The notes beneath the pieces were generated by a model. The model was given only the letters and a program-made list of their open reading frames with translations, ran no database searches and was not told where the DNA came from. Below, piece after piece: positions 34,501-41,748 of a DNA stretch of 64,000 bases. This DNA is from Microbacterium sp. Bi121. Lineage in GTDB: Bacteria > Actinomycetota > Actinomycetes > Actinomycetales > Microbacteriaceae. The translations under genes and the position numbers were made by a program. The stretch covers positions 248,001 through 312,000 of the forward strand of contig NZ_CAKKLJ010000001.1 of the NCBI RefSeq assembly GCF_918698005.1, written 5' to 3'. Every line of letters starts with the position of its first letter. The stretch's first letter is position 1.

Positions 34501-34629
34501 GTCGACCTTGGTGGTCGGATTGCCCTCATAGGCGAATGCGAGGGTGCCGATGGCGAGGAACCCCGCCGTCACGGCCGCAATGGATGCAGCCGTCTTCGGT
34601 TTCGCGCGCAACCACGACAGCGCCTTCAT
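28516..34629 (-). CDS. Giant membrane-anchored Ig-like/cadherin-like and FN3 repeat protein (2037 aa)
   Basis: One N-terminal span (~15-35, IAAVTAGFLAIGTLAFAYEG) anchors the protein with the rest outside. Residues ~40-330 look like a beta-propeller-type region (VDLNDGGVWITKSSS, repeated short strands). From ~395 to ~1500 come about ten Ig/cadherin-like repeats with the signature VLDNDNDADGD, LNNDTDPSGG, LANDSSPVGD, LNDSDPEGDEI and LANDEDPDGTTD, which suggests calcium binding. FN3 domains follow at ~1510-1915, then a ~100-residue C-terminal module with paired cysteines (GACNTSSCA). It heads the operon that contains EssC and the kinase. A cell-envelope scaffold, or a surface conduit for the T7SS, is inference. 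No sortase motif is seen. Confidence 0.9.
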   Translation of the reverse strand: MKALSWLRAKPKTAASIAAVTAGFLAIGTLAFAYEGNPTTKVDLNDGGVWITKSSSLMVGHFNNESTLLDGGLRTTGESFDIVQDESTILVTDRSNATLTAVDPARVLLGDSTTIPGDAKVALGEQTTAILDTQSGNLFVVPVKGISGFELEGAEPTVELGKNSDVTVGQDGTVYAVSGEKGEVVTIPVDNQGEALEPSTSSLGELDDSVAPSITAVGATPVVLSPADSAVMTPGGFRTEITEADSAVLQFASAETDAVTVATASQFIEVPLDGSEPKSTDAGGQGTPAAPVSLLGCTYGAWAGSGQFLRDCPGDGDDVHEKIPGIDASASLTFRVNRDVIILNDTVGGAAWLTDESLQQVDNWDDLTPPEGETEDEEDTTEETVETTLPVRTDVNTPPVAEDDTYGVRPGQTTALPVLDNDNDADGDVLVAALAGNQPSIGEVQPIYDGGSLQIAVGEDASGSASFTYEATDGRPNGKDTATVSLTVKDWDTNTAPKPKRTTTLAIETGGTISYNILPDWIDPEGDDIYLREVTAAPGDEVEFTTDGQITYRATASLQGRKEVQVVVADALGEAAAGTLVLDVRPAGSTLPKTNADHVTTRAGEQVTVSPLANDSSSGREPLRLTRVNGAESPSATIDPDYSNATFTFSAPTPGTYYVLYEVAAGPNGVPGIVRVDVEDATAEDRPPIAVRDVALLPTGGEVLLGVLNNDTDPSGGILVIQSVSVEPGSGISVSVLNHESLRIGDQGALDEQVRISYRISNGSKTAEGEVIVIPIPAPDKILPPIANPDKAVVRVNDVVTIPVLANDSSPVGDALTLESDLIEPLVDPEDGEIFVSQDAVRFKAGPEAKTVYATYEVSDTRGNKVGGYITIQIVPEQDENAAPRPKDITTRVLSGNKINIAVPLDGIDEDGDSVELIGPATSPVKGRILEVAQNYFVYEAYADSSGVDTFSYRVRDRLGKEGTATVRVGIAAPEDVNQAPYAVKDAVVVRPGREIAVPVMLNDSDPEGDEIALVKDDGLVVPDLDGLGARVSGDRVLVQAPNRPVETSLQYTIRDARGASAQAVLQITVDEDVPLLAPIARDDRVLPADLTDGGLTTDVDILANDEDPDGTTDGLDIAVANGGTLLEDGKVRVTVSEKMQLIRYTLTDRDDLSTSAFIFVPAVKDLRPALTSTKPVEVISGETKELPLDEYVTVAGGGTVTITEHAKVSASHADGADLVKDGSTLVYTSAAGYFGEDGISFEVTDGSGPDDPEGRKSVLTIPITVLPPDNQQPTFTGGEVNVAPGEDASTLDLAALTTDPDPEDQGEHSYDLIGSADGGVSARVEGSTLSVEAASNAKKGTSQTLTIRVSDGETDPIEGTVVVNVTASTRELATANTDTIDQADQGETIMVPVLANDFNPFPDTPLDVLTVNTETGVGTAEVVGDQVQVTPGAKFVGTLVLRYTIEDATEDSDRHVDGRIVLTVQGVPEAPGRPQVTSVQDRTVVVSFSAPSNNGAEITRYTVSSTSGSAYSKECASTTCTLDGLTNNVEYTFQVVATNRVGDSEPSGASEVARPDARPDTPVAPTLVFGDKSLAVAWTTPTTPGSPVESYNLQISPAPPSGVTEKTGVTGNSLTWEGLENGTSYQVRVQAVNRAPEPSTYSGWSLAEIPAGPPMQPGAPTTAELAPVGDQAQMQVNWVAPDNNGAPISGYQLQVLEGGTTVRTVSVPAGQTSQAVVVPTSESGYSYIVRAQNKADWGQWSPASAERRGAIRPDAPNTPKIAVGDRQLTITSSYELSAEQRNGAKASELTYQYSLNSGGWQNLTSTTIGGLNNGTPYTLQLRALSNTGTGSYTGAESARSNSVTPYGVPPQPSAGARNNGSNVTVSWGNNGNNGKALTDTQIRVSGPGASGNWEGVSNTGSRTVGAPYSQKFTIDVRVSNDNGKNWSSVASDSATTDKKPEPTAKTVKGTPGSWPPGWGGSGACNTSSCAYVALQVTNFPAGNYRLFCNDGGEFGGSSKYVPANGKVELSCFYGSPGHSIRVRIEGWGYADAMTWY

Positions 34630-34697
34630 CCTCGGTATCCCCCCGGTGTACTTCGTAGGTGCATGACGGATCTGTCACGACCCGGGCGCACCGGTAC

Positions 34698-34703
34698 ATC
34701 CTA
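34698..34703 (-). promoter_or_regulatory. Candidate -10 of the T7SS operon (TAGGAT)
   Basis: TAGGAT on the minus strand (34703-34698) would start transcription about 60 bases before the ATG at 34629, with a GGGGGGA ribosome-binding site in the leader. No convincing -35 is visible. It is the best promoter candidate in the 118-base gap ahead of the ten-gene operon. Confidence 0.4.
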
Positions 34704-34747
34704 ACCGCCAGTTCTGAACCGTACGACGGGCAGAATTACCCATCTGA

Positions 34748-35320
34748 TCAGGCCGCGCGCCAGCATCCATCGATGTGATCGTCGATCATGCCGGCGGACT
34801 GCATGAGCGCGTACATCGTGGTCGCCCCGACGAATCGGAATCCGCGACGACGCAGCTCCTTGCTCATGGCCGTCGACTCCGCCGTCACGGCGGGCACGTC
34901 GGCGAACGCGGTGGGCCGCGCTCTGGATGCCGTCGGCGCGAACGACCACATCAGCTCGTCGAGCTCGCCATCCGCCATCTCTGTCACGAGGCGGGCGTTG
35001 CCGATCGTGGCGAGGATCTTGGCACGGTTGCGGATGATGCCGGCATCCAGCATCAGGCGTTCGACATCGTCGTCGTCGAAGACCGCGACCTTCTCGGGCT
35101 CGAACCGCTCGAAGACCTCGCGGAACCGCGGGCGCTTGCGCAGGATCGTGATCCAGCTGAGCCCGGCCTGGAAGCCCTCCAGCGCCATCTTCTCGAACAG
35201 CGCGCGATCGCCGTGCAGCGCGACGCCCCACTCCTCGTCGTGGTAGCGCTGGTATTCGGCATCCGCCCCGACCCACGCGCAGCGCGCACGTCCGTCAGCG
35301 CCGGTGAGGAGGGAGGTCAT
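34748..35320 (-). CDS. tag: DNA-3-methyladenine glycosylase I
   Basis: This 190-residue cytosolic repair enzyme removes 3-methyladenine from alkylated DNA. Family landmarks are present in order: RCAWVGAD with the zinc Cys, YHDEEWGVALH, FEKMALEGFQAGLSWITILRKR (catalytic Glu region), RNRAKILATIGNA, and the zinc-binding DDHIDGCW at the C-terminus. Length matches E. coli Tag. The ATG has TACGCT ending six bases upstream and no separate Shine-Dalgarno, so it may be translated from a leaderless mRNA. It is a single gene flanked by unrelated functions. Confidence 0.96.
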   Translation of the reverse strand: MTSLLTGADGRARCAWVGADAEYQRYHDEEWGVALHGDRALFEKMALEGFQAGLSWITILRKRPRFREVFERFEPEKVAVFDDDDVERLMLDAGIIRNRAKILATIGNARLVTEMADGELDELMWSFAPTASRARPTAFADVPAVTAESTAMSKELRRRGFRFVGATTMYALMQSAGMIDDHIDGCWRAA

Positions 35321-35326
35321 TCCCCC

Positions 35327-35332
35327 AGCGTA
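35327..35332 (-). promoter_or_regulatory. -10 element TACGCT for leaderless tag mRNA
   Basis: TACGCT on the minus strand (35332-35327) is six bases (GGGGGA) from the ATG at 35320, which puts the transcription start at the start codon. The same TACGCT-N6-ATG arrangement precedes recQ. Confidence 0.5.
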
Positions 35333-35404
35333 CGTCCCGAGAAATCACCTGGAGCGCGAGACATCACCTCAGTCATGGTGTCTCGCGCCGCACATGGTGT
35401 CTCA

Positions 35405-37459
35405 CTACTTCTTGGCGGCCTTCTTGAGCGCCTTCTCCGAGACGGGCGCCTCGCCGGATGCCTCGAGGTCGGCGTAGTAGGCACGGGCCTCGTCCTGGCG
35501 CTGCTGCTCGATGCCGCTGGCGATGGGGGCGCGGACGTGCTCGGGCTCGTATCCGAACGCGTTCACCAGGTCGAGCGCGTGCGGGCGCAGACGCAGGCAC
35601 AGCCGGTCGATGTAGCTGGACACCGCTGCCGCACGCTGCGTCGAGAGGCGTCCGTTGATGATGTGCCAGGCGAGGTGCTTCTCGATGAGCTGCAGGCCGA
35701 ACAGGTCCCGGAGCCAGGTGAGCACCTGACGGGTGTCCTCGTCGGGGATGCTGTTGACAGCGTCGGTGAACGCCTCCCACTGCAGCAGCTCGCCGTGAGC
35801 ACGCGCGGCCTCGATGAGGTCTGCCTGGTTCTCGTTGAAGAGCTTCTCGCCCAGCACCTTGTCCTTGCCCGCCGGGCGCAGGCGGCCGGCGATGTCGGCC
35901 ACCATCTGCTGCACGCGGTCGGCGAGCAGCTCGTGCTGCTGCTCGGCACGCAGACCGTTCTCGACCGAACGGGCGGTCGAACCGAAGTCGGCGATGTTCT
36001 GACCGAAGCGGCGCAGGCCAGCACCGTGGAACACCTTTCCGGCGGTCTGGCCGACGGCGTACTTCGCGAGGGCCGCGGCATCCTTGTCCTTGAACTGCTT
36101 CGCGAAGTCGGTGAGCAGGCGCTTGCCGACCAGCTGCAGCAGGACGTTGTTGTCGCCCTCGAAGGTGACGTAGATGTCGAGGTCCTGGCGGAGCCCGACC
36201 AGACGGTTCTCGAACATGAAGCCGGCGCCGCCGCAGGCCTCTCGGGCCTCCTGCAGGGTGTCGAGCGCGTGCCAGGTCGACAGCGGCTTGAGGGCCGCGG
36301 CGAGCGTCTCGAGGTCCTCGCGGTCATCCGGGGTGTCCGTGCGACCGGAGAAGACGCCGTCGAACTTCTGCAGGAATTCGTCGTGCGCGAAGATCTGTGC
36401 GTAGGTGGTCGCCAGTCGCGGCAGAAGTCGGCGCTGATGCTTGCCGTAGTCGAGGAGCACGACCTCCTGCCCGTCGGCACCGTCGAACTGGCGGCGCTGC
36501 GTCGCGTAGGTGATCGCGATGTAGAGGCCGAGTGCGGAACCCCACGATGCCGCGCCGTCGAGGGACACGCGCCCCTGGACGAGAGTGCCGAGCATCGTGA
36601 AGAACCGCCGACCGGGGCTGTCGATCGAGCTGGTGTAGACGCCGTTCTCGTCGACGTCACCGTACTTGTTCAGCAGGTTGGTGCGGGGGACGCGGACGTG
36701 ATCGAAGGAGAGACGGCCGTTGTCGATGCCGTTGAGTCCGCCCTTCAGCCCGTCGTCCTCACGGCCGATGCCTGGGAGGTCGTTGCCGTCCTCGCCGCGC
36801 AGCGGCACGTAGAAGCAGTGCACGCCGTGGTTCACGCCGTTGGTGATCAGCTGCGCGAAGACGGTGGCTGCGATGCCGTGCAGAGCGGCGTTGCCGAGGT
36901 ACTCCTTGGTCGCGCCGCGGAACGGGGTGTTGATGATGAACTCGTCGGTCTCTGCGTCGAACGTCGCGGTGGTGCCGACGGCTGCGACGTCGGAGCCGTG
37001 GCCGATCTCGGTCATCGCGAAGGCGCCGGTGATCGACAGATCCATGATGCCGGGGAGCCACTTGTCGTGATGCTCCTGCGTGCCGAGCTGCAGCACGGCA
37101 GAGCCGAACAGACCCCACTGCACACCGGCCTTGATCTGCAGGCTCGGGTCGGCGGCGACGAGCTCTTCGAATCCGGAGATGTTGGCGCCGTTGTTCTCCT
37201 CGCCGCCGAACCGCTTCGGGAACGCGCGGTGCACGGCCTTGTTCTGCACGAGCAGGTGCAGCTGGCTGAGGACGCGCTCTCGGTGATCGTCCTTGCCGAG
37301 GGAGTCATCGCGCCAGAACGCGGAGTCCTTGATCATCTCTCGCGCCGTCCGACGCGTGTCGGCCCAGGTTCCGAGCAGCAGGTCTTCGACGCGCTTCACA
37401 TCGATGCGCGGGCTGGTGCCTTCGGTCTTCTGCGAAGTGCGGACGGCGGCGTCGACCAT
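35405..37459 (-). CDS. Acyl-CoA oxidase/dehydrogenase-like flavoenzyme
   Basis: The protein has 684 residues from the ATG at 37459 (GAGAGG six bases upstream). The longer open frame crosses the promoter. The length and internal order match the acyl-CoA oxidase branch: N-terminal helices, FAMTEIGHGSDVAAV and a beta domain with TKEYLGNAALHGIAATVF (FAD/acyl-CoA site), the Arg-rich RRFFTMLGTLVQGRVS, GGAGFMFENRLVGLRQD and a second alpha domain. It catalyses the first, alpha-beta oxidation step on acyl-CoA. Two 9-bp direct repeats in the promoter suggest control by a dedicated regulator. The substrate cannot be told. Confidence 0.88.
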   Translation of the reverse strand: MVDAAVRTSQKTEGTSPRIDVKRVEDLLLGTWADTRRTAREMIKDSAFWRDDSLGKDDHRERVLSQLHLLVQNKAVHRAFPKRFGGEENNGANISGFEELVAADPSLQIKAGVQWGLFGSAVLQLGTQEHHDKWLPGIMDLSITGAFAMTEIGHGSDVAAVGTTATFDAETDEFIINTPFRGATKEYLGNAALHGIAATVFAQLITNGVNHGVHCFYVPLRGEDGNDLPGIGREDDGLKGGLNGIDNGRLSFDHVRVPRTNLLNKYGDVDENGVYTSSIDSPGRRFFTMLGTLVQGRVSLDGAASWGSALGLYIAITYATQRRQFDGADGQEVVLLDYGKHQRRLLPRLATTYAQIFAHDEFLQKFDGVFSGRTDTPDDREDLETLAAALKPLSTWHALDTLQEAREACGGAGFMFENRLVGLRQDLDIYVTFEGDNNVLLQLVGKRLLTDFAKQFKDKDAAALAKYAVGQTAGKVFHGAGLRRFGQNIADFGSTARSVENGLRAEQQHELLADRVQQMVADIAGRLRPAGKDKVLGEKLFNENQADLIEAARAHGELLQWEAFTDAVNSIPDEDTRQVLTWLRDLFGLQLIEKHLAWHIINGRLSTQRAAAVSSYIDRLCLRLRPHALDLVNAFGYEPEHVRAPIASGIEQQRQDEARAYYADLEASGEAPVSEKALKKAAKK

Positions 37460-37504
37460 GGTGTTCCTCTCAGAGAGAAGTAAGGATGCTTCAACCGTAG
37501 GACT

Positions 37505-37546
37505 CCTCCAACCAGCATCCAACGCGCCTGTATGGTCCCTCCAACC
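37505..37546. promoter_or_regulatory. Two CCTCCAACC direct repeats in the acyl-CoA oxidase promoter region
   Basis: CCTCCAACC occurs at 37505-37513 and 37538-37546 (33 bases apart, about three helical turns), with a partial copy CATCCAAC between. They lie 46-87 bases upstream of the minus-strand start at 37459, where a regulator site would be expected. Confidence 0.4.
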
Positions 37547-37745
37547 GTTCTTGCGGGCGCGGCACAGGTGGGTTGTCGCGAGCCGACAGGTTGCGGGCGT
37601 TCGGGGCGTGCTTGCGCGGTGCGGACTTCGCGATGGGAGAAGAGTTTCGCGGCTGCTCACGCCGCGGAGCCGGCGAACTCCTTCTTCCATCGATCCGGCC
37701 GCGGCCCGGAGGGCCGAGACCGCGGCGTACGGTGGAGGGGTGGGC

Positions 37746-38153
37746 ATGAGATACCGGACACAGGCGAGCAACCGTGACGGCGGAGTCGGCGTCAGCAGCG
37801 TCGCGGGCGGCATGAGTGTCGCGGTGGCGTCACCGCTGAACCCGGATCGCGATCCGGAGGCGAGCAACCCGGAACAGCTGCTCGCCCTCGCGTGGGCGAC
37901 GTGCCTGAACGCCACAGCGCGGGTGTTCGTCACGCGCAAGCAGCGCACCGCCGTGCGCGTCGAGGTCGAGTTGCACGATGCGTCCGATGGGCCCGGCTAC
38001 GAGTTCCACGTCGACGCGTACTTGTCGGTGGAGGGGGCGGATGCCGCGGAGACCGAGCACGTGCTCGCCCAGGCACACGCCCGCTGCCCCGTCTCGAAGC
38101 TGCTGAAGGATGCCGCGACCGTCGCCGTGCACGCGGAGCCGTACTCGGGTTGA
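37746..38153 (+). CDS. OsmC/Ohr-family peroxide-resistance protein
   Basis: This 135-residue protein starts at the ATG at 37746 with GGAGGGG five to six bases upstream. It has the two redox-active cysteines of the OsmC/Ohr fold, in the helix LAWATCLNATARVF (~57) and in HARCPVSKLLKDA (~117). These form the dithiol centre that reduces organic hydroperoxides. Length is typical of Ohr. It is cytosolic, divergent from the acyl-CoA oxidase gene, whose H2O2 or lipid-peroxide by-products it could help to remove; that link is inference. Confidence 0.9.
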   Translation: MRYRTQASNRDGGVGVSSVAGGMSVAVASPLNPDRDPEASNPEQLLALAWATCLNATARVFVTRKQRTAVRVEVELHDASDGPGYEFHVDAYLSVEGADAAETEHVLAQAHARCPVSKLLKDAATVAVHAEPYSG

Positions 38154-38191
38154 CATCCCGCGGGTCGAAACCTCCGCGTCCCCGCCACAGC

Positions 38192-40219
38192 TCAGTTCGC
38201 GGCGACCACCGAGAGGACGGCGTCGCCGTACGCCTCGCGCTTCTTCTCACCGATGCCGGTGATTCCGTCGAGATCCCCCATGGATGCCGGGCGCAGCTCG
38301 GCGAGCGCCCGCAGGGTCGCATCGCCGAACACGATGTACGCCGGTTTGCCGATCTCGCGGGCTGTCTCGGCTCGCCACGCCCGCAGCGCCTCGAACAGCG
38401 AGCGGTCGCCTTCTGCCACGGCATCCGATGCGGCCGACGTCTTACGAGCGCGACTGCCCCCGCTGACCCGCCCCATGGTGTCCTTGCGCAGCGGCACCGG
38501 GGTCTCGCCCTTCAGCACGCCGCCCGACGCCTCACCGGGAGCGAGGGTGCCGTAGTCGCCCTGGGCGACGAGGATGCCGCGTGCGAGCAGCTGCCGCACG
38601 ACGCTGCGCCAGTCCTGATCGGAGAGGTCGGCGCCGATGCCGTAGGTCGCGAGCCCGTCGTGCTTCTGTTGGCGGATGCGGTCATTCGAGGAGCCGCGCA
38701 GGATGTCGATGAGGTGCCCGGCGCCGAAGGCCTGGTTGCGCTCGCGCTTGAGCCGGACGATCGTCGAGAGCAGCTTCTGCGCCGGGACGAGGCCGTCGAA
38801 CGTCTCCGGCTTCTCGAGGCAGGTGTCGCAGTTGCCGCACGCGCCGGAATTCTGGCCGAAGTAGTTCAGCAGGTTCTGGCGGCGGCACTCGACTGTCTCG
38901 CACAAGGCGAGCATGGCGTCGAGATGCTGCCCCATCCGCATCTTGAACGTGCGATCGCCGGGGCTCTGATCGATCAGACGGCGCTGCTGCACGACATCGC
39001 CGAGCCCGTACGCCATCCACGCCACTGACGGCTCGCCGTCACGGCCGGCGCGACCGGTCTCCTGGTAGTACCCCTCGACGGACTTCGGCAGGTCGATGTG
39101 GGCGACGAAGCGGACGTCCGGCTTGTCGATTCCCATGCCGAACGCGATCGTGGCGACCATGACGACGCCGTCCTCACGAAGGAACCGCGACTGGTTCGTC
39201 GCTCGCACCTCGGCGGGAAGGCCAGCGTGATACGGGAGCGCGTCGAAGCCCTGAGCGGCGAGATAGCTCGCGGTCTGCTCGACGGACTTGCGGCTGAGGG
39301 CGTAGACGATACCGGCTGCGCCCTCGGGCATCGAGCGGATGAAGGACACCAGCTGTTTGCGCGGATCGACCTTCGGCACGATCCGGTACTGGATGTTGGG
39401 GCGGTCGAAGCTCGCCACGAAGTGCTGGGCGTCGTCCAGGTTCAGACGCTCGGTGAGCTCCTTGTGCGTGGCGCGGGTCGCCGTGGCGGTCAACGCCATG
39501 CGCGGCACGCCGGGGAACCGCTCGCCGAGGTCGCCGAGCGCGAGGTAATCGGGGCGGAAGTCGTGACCCCACTGCGACACGCAGTGCGCCTCGTCGATCG
39601 CGATGACGCTGAGGATGCCGCGCTGCAGCAGGCGGGTGGTGGCCGGCGAAGACAGCCGCTCCGGCGCGACGTAGATGAGGTCGAGTTCGCCGGCGAGATA
39701 CGCGCGCTCGACTTCGGCGCGCTCGGAGGCCGCCTGCGTCGAGTTCAGGTACGCGGCGTTCACGCCGTTGGCGCGCAGCGCGTCGACCTGGTCGTGCATC
39801 AGCGCGATGAGCGGGCTGATCACGAGCCCCGTGCCCTCTCTGACGAGCGCCGGCACTTGGTAGGTGATGCTCTTTCCGCCACCGGTCGGCATGAGGACGA
39901 CGGCATCCCCGCCGCCGATCACCTGCTCGACGATCGCGGCCTGGTCACCGCGGAACGCGTCGTAGCCGAAGACCGTGTGCAGCGCCTCGGCGGCGGTCGC
40001 GTAGCGCGACGGCGTCGCTTCCTTCTGGGCGGATGCCGGCACGGCAGCCGTCACCGGAGTCGACGGGCCGTCGCCCCAGTCGAGGGGCGGCTCGTAGCCG
40101 GCGCCCTGCGGCTCCCAGTCCATGTCTTCGGGTGGTGGGGCGTCGTCCCACGGAGCATCCGGCCAGGGCAGATCCTCGTACGGGTCACCGGGTGACCGGC
40201 CATCGGGGTTCTGGGGCAT
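38192..40219 (-). CDS. recQ: ATP-dependent DNA helicase RecQ
   Basis: The 675-residue protein has a Pro/Asp-rich ~60-residue N-extension and then the helicase core: motif I MPTGGGKSITYQ (~115), motif II IDEAHCVSQWGHDFRPDY (~208), motif III ALTATAT, motif VI YYQETGRAGRDGEPS. A zinc-binding RQC part (ETVECRRQNLL, CGNCDTC) follows, with an HRDC domain at the C-terminus (LFEALRAWRAETAREIGKPA). It unwinds DNA at stalled forks and in recombination. The ATG at 40219 has GGAGGG directly against it, too close for a ribosome-binding site, and TACGCT six bases upstream, suggesting a leaderless mRNA. Confidence 0.95.
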   Translation of the reverse strand: MPQNPDGRSPGDPYEDLPWPDAPWDDAPPPEDMDWEPQGAGYEPPLDWGDGPSTPVTAAVPASAQKEATPSRYATAAEALHTVFGYDAFRGDQAAIVEQVIGGGDAVVLMPTGGGKSITYQVPALVREGTGLVISPLIALMHDQVDALRANGVNAAYLNSTQAASERAEVERAYLAGELDLIYVAPERLSSPATTRLLQRGILSVIAIDEAHCVSQWGHDFRPDYLALGDLGERFPGVPRMALTATATRATHKELTERLNLDDAQHFVASFDRPNIQYRIVPKVDPRKQLVSFIRSMPEGAAGIVYALSRKSVEQTASYLAAQGFDALPYHAGLPAEVRATNQSRFLREDGVVMVATIAFGMGIDKPDVRFVAHIDLPKSVEGYYQETGRAGRDGEPSVAWMAYGLGDVVQQRRLIDQSPGDRTFKMRMGQHLDAMLALCETVECRRQNLLNYFGQNSGACGNCDTCLEKPETFDGLVPAQKLLSTIVRLKRERNQAFGAGHLIDILRGSSNDRIRQQKHDGLATYGIGADLSDQDWRSVVRQLLARGILVAQGDYGTLAPGEASGGVLKGETPVPLRKDTMGRVSGGSRARKTSAASDAVAEGDRSLFEALRAWRAETAREIGKPAYIVFGDATLRALAELRPASMGDLDGITGIGEKKREAYGDAVLSVVAAN

Positions 40220-40225
40220 CCCTCC

Positions 40226-40231
40226 AGCGTA
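40226..40231 (-). promoter_or_regulatory. -10 element TACGCT for leaderless recQ mRNA
   Basis: TACGCT on the minus strand (40231-40226) is six bases before the ATG at 40219. The purine run between touches the start codon, so transcription probably begins at the ATG. Confidence 0.5.
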
Positions 40232-40286
40232 ACGACCCGCGCCGACACAGGCGGATCTAGGGTGGGGATAGAGCAAGGGAGCAGCC

Positions 40287-40610
40287 ATGACCGACGAGCC
40301 CACTGTCACCCGCAACGCAGACAACTCTCGTTACGAGATCCACATCGGCGACGTCCTCGCCGGGTTCGCCGAGTACAAGGAGCGTCCGGGCGAGATCCTG
40401 TTCGTGCACACCGAGCTCGATCCGGCTTTCCAGGGCAAGGGCCTGGCGCCGATCCTCGCCGCGCAGGCGCTGGCGGATGCCGTCAGCTCCGGTGCGACGA
40501 TCGTCCCGTACTGCCCGTACATCGCCCGCTATCTGAAGCGCAACGAGGTCGAAGGCGCGACGATCCGCTGGCCCCAGCTTCCGGACGACCCGACCGCGGC
40601 GGCGGAATGA
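40287..40610 (+). CDS. Small GNAT-family acetyltransferase (YjdJ/Acetyltransf_CG type)
   Basis: This 107-residue protein is a minimal GNAT domain: strand SRYEIHIGDVLAGFAEY, then FVHTELDPAFQGKGLAPIL with the acetyl-CoA pyrophosphate loop (Q-G-K-G-L-A), and YCPYIARYLKRN near the end. This is the compact YjdJ type whose substrates are unknown. A ribosome-binding site AAGGGAG precedes the ATG. Its stop overlaps the pirin start (ATGA), so the two are co-translated. Confidence 0.88.
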   Translation: MTDEPTVTRNADNSRYEIHIGDVLAGFAEYKERPGEILFVHTELDPAFQGKGLAPILAAQALADAVSSGATIVPYCPYIARYLKRNEVEGATIRWPQLPDDPTAAAE

Positions 40611-41554
40611 TCGGCCGGCGCAGCATCCTGCTCGAACCGCGCGAGGTGCCCCTCGGCGGCGTCCGGGCGATGAACGTGCTGCGCACACTTCCCAACCGCG
40701 ACATCCCGACCGTCGGTGCGTGGTGCTTCCTCGACCGGTTCGGGCCGGATGAGGTGCGCATGCGCGTCGAGCCGCATCCGCACATCGGCCTGCAGACGGT
40801 CACGTGGCCGCTGGTCGGCGAGCAGCGCCACCGCGACTCGGAGGAAAACGACGTCACGCTCAGGCGCGGCCAGCTGAACCTGATGACCGCCGGCGACGGC
40901 ATCTCGCATTCGGAGTACTCGCTGGGCGACGGTCCGGCGCCGCTGGATGCCCTGCAGTTCTGGGTGGTGCTGCCCGAGTCGGCGCGGCACGGCGGGCCCG
41001 GGTTCGAGCAGCATACGTCGCTGCCTGCGGTGACTCTGCCGGCGGCTTCGGGAGAGGACGCCACCGCGACCGTCGTGCTCGGCGAGTTCGCCGGCGTGCG
41101 CTCGCCCGCGACGGTGTACACGCCGATCGTTGGCGCAGAGATCGCTCTCGCCGCCGGCAGTCGGGTCACTCTGCCGCTCGATGCGGCGTGGGAGCACGCC
41201 GTCGTCCTGGTCGACGGCGACGTGGCGGTCGCTGTGGACGCTGAAGACGACGAGCGGATGCTGTCGCACAACGACATGCTCTATCTCGGCGACTCCCGCA
41301 CGTCCGTGACGGTGTCGAGCGAGGCCGGCGCGCTGATCTTCGTCCTCGGCGGGGAGCCGTTCGAGGAGGACCTAGTGATGTGGTGGAACTTCGCCGCCCG
41401 CACGCATGATGAGATCGCGCAGGCGCGCTCGGACTGGGAGACGCCGGATGCTTCGGCCGCACGATTCGGCCGCGTCGTGAATCACGGCGACGAGCGCATC
41501 CCAGCGCCCGAGTTGCCCCACGTGACCCTGAAGCCGCGGCGGCGGCATATCTGA
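40607..41554 (+). CDS. Pirin-family bicupin protein
   Basis: This 315-residue pirin starts at the ATG at 40607, overlapping the GNAT gene. The N-terminal cupin has the metal-binding set EPHPHIGLQTVTWPL, QRHRDS and GDGISHSEYS. It is followed by the LDALQFWVVLP linker strand and a second cupin, ending in a typical pirin tail (FGRVVNHGDERI). Pirins are non-haem iron proteins, some with quercetinase activity or regulatory roles. The cellular function here is not evident. Confidence 0.93.
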   Translation: MIGRRSILLEPREVPLGGVRAMNVLRTLPNRDIPTVGAWCFLDRFGPDEVRMRVEPHPHIGLQTVTWPLVGEQRHRDSEENDVTLRRGQLNLMTAGDGISHSEYSLGDGPAPLDALQFWVVLPESARHGGPGFEQHTSLPAVTLPAASGEDATATVVLGEFAGVRSPATVYTPIVGAEIALAAGSRVTLPLDAAWEHAVVLVDGDVAVAVDAEDDERMLSHNDMLYLGDSRTSVTVSSEAGALIFVLGGEPFEEDLVMWWNFAARTHDEIAQARSDWETPDASAARFGRVVNHGDERIPAPELPHVTLKPRRRHI

Positions 41555-41713
41555 CGAGGTCGCTCGTTCTTCTGACTCAACGGAATGTCCACGCTGCATC
41601 TCGCTGCGGCAACGCGTCGGCGTTCAACTCACACAAGCCCAGCGCGACATCCGACCGAGGGCAGATTGCACGGAGACCAGGCCTTTTCGCGCCGAAACGA
41701 TCACATTTTCCTC

Positions 41714-41742
41714 TTGTCAATCTCGTACGTATGTTCTAAACT
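41714..41742 (+). promoter_or_regulatory. Promoter with SOS-like box for the DUF222/HNH gene
   Basis: TTGTCA (-35, 41714-41719), a 17-base spacer and TAAACT (-10, 41737-41742) end six bases before the ATG at 41749, so the mRNA is probably leaderless. The spacer contains TCGTAC-GTAT-GTTCTA (41723-41738), two mismatches from the actinobacterial LexA site TCGAAC-N4-GTTCGA and placed where LexA would block polymerase. Confidence 0.6.
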
Positions 41743-41748
41743 GAGTAC

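Noticed and set aside
34775..37483. 902-codon plus-strand open frame opposite tag and the acyl-CoA oxidase gene
   Set aside because: It spans two unrelated real genes and their spacer on the other strand, which no natural gene would do.
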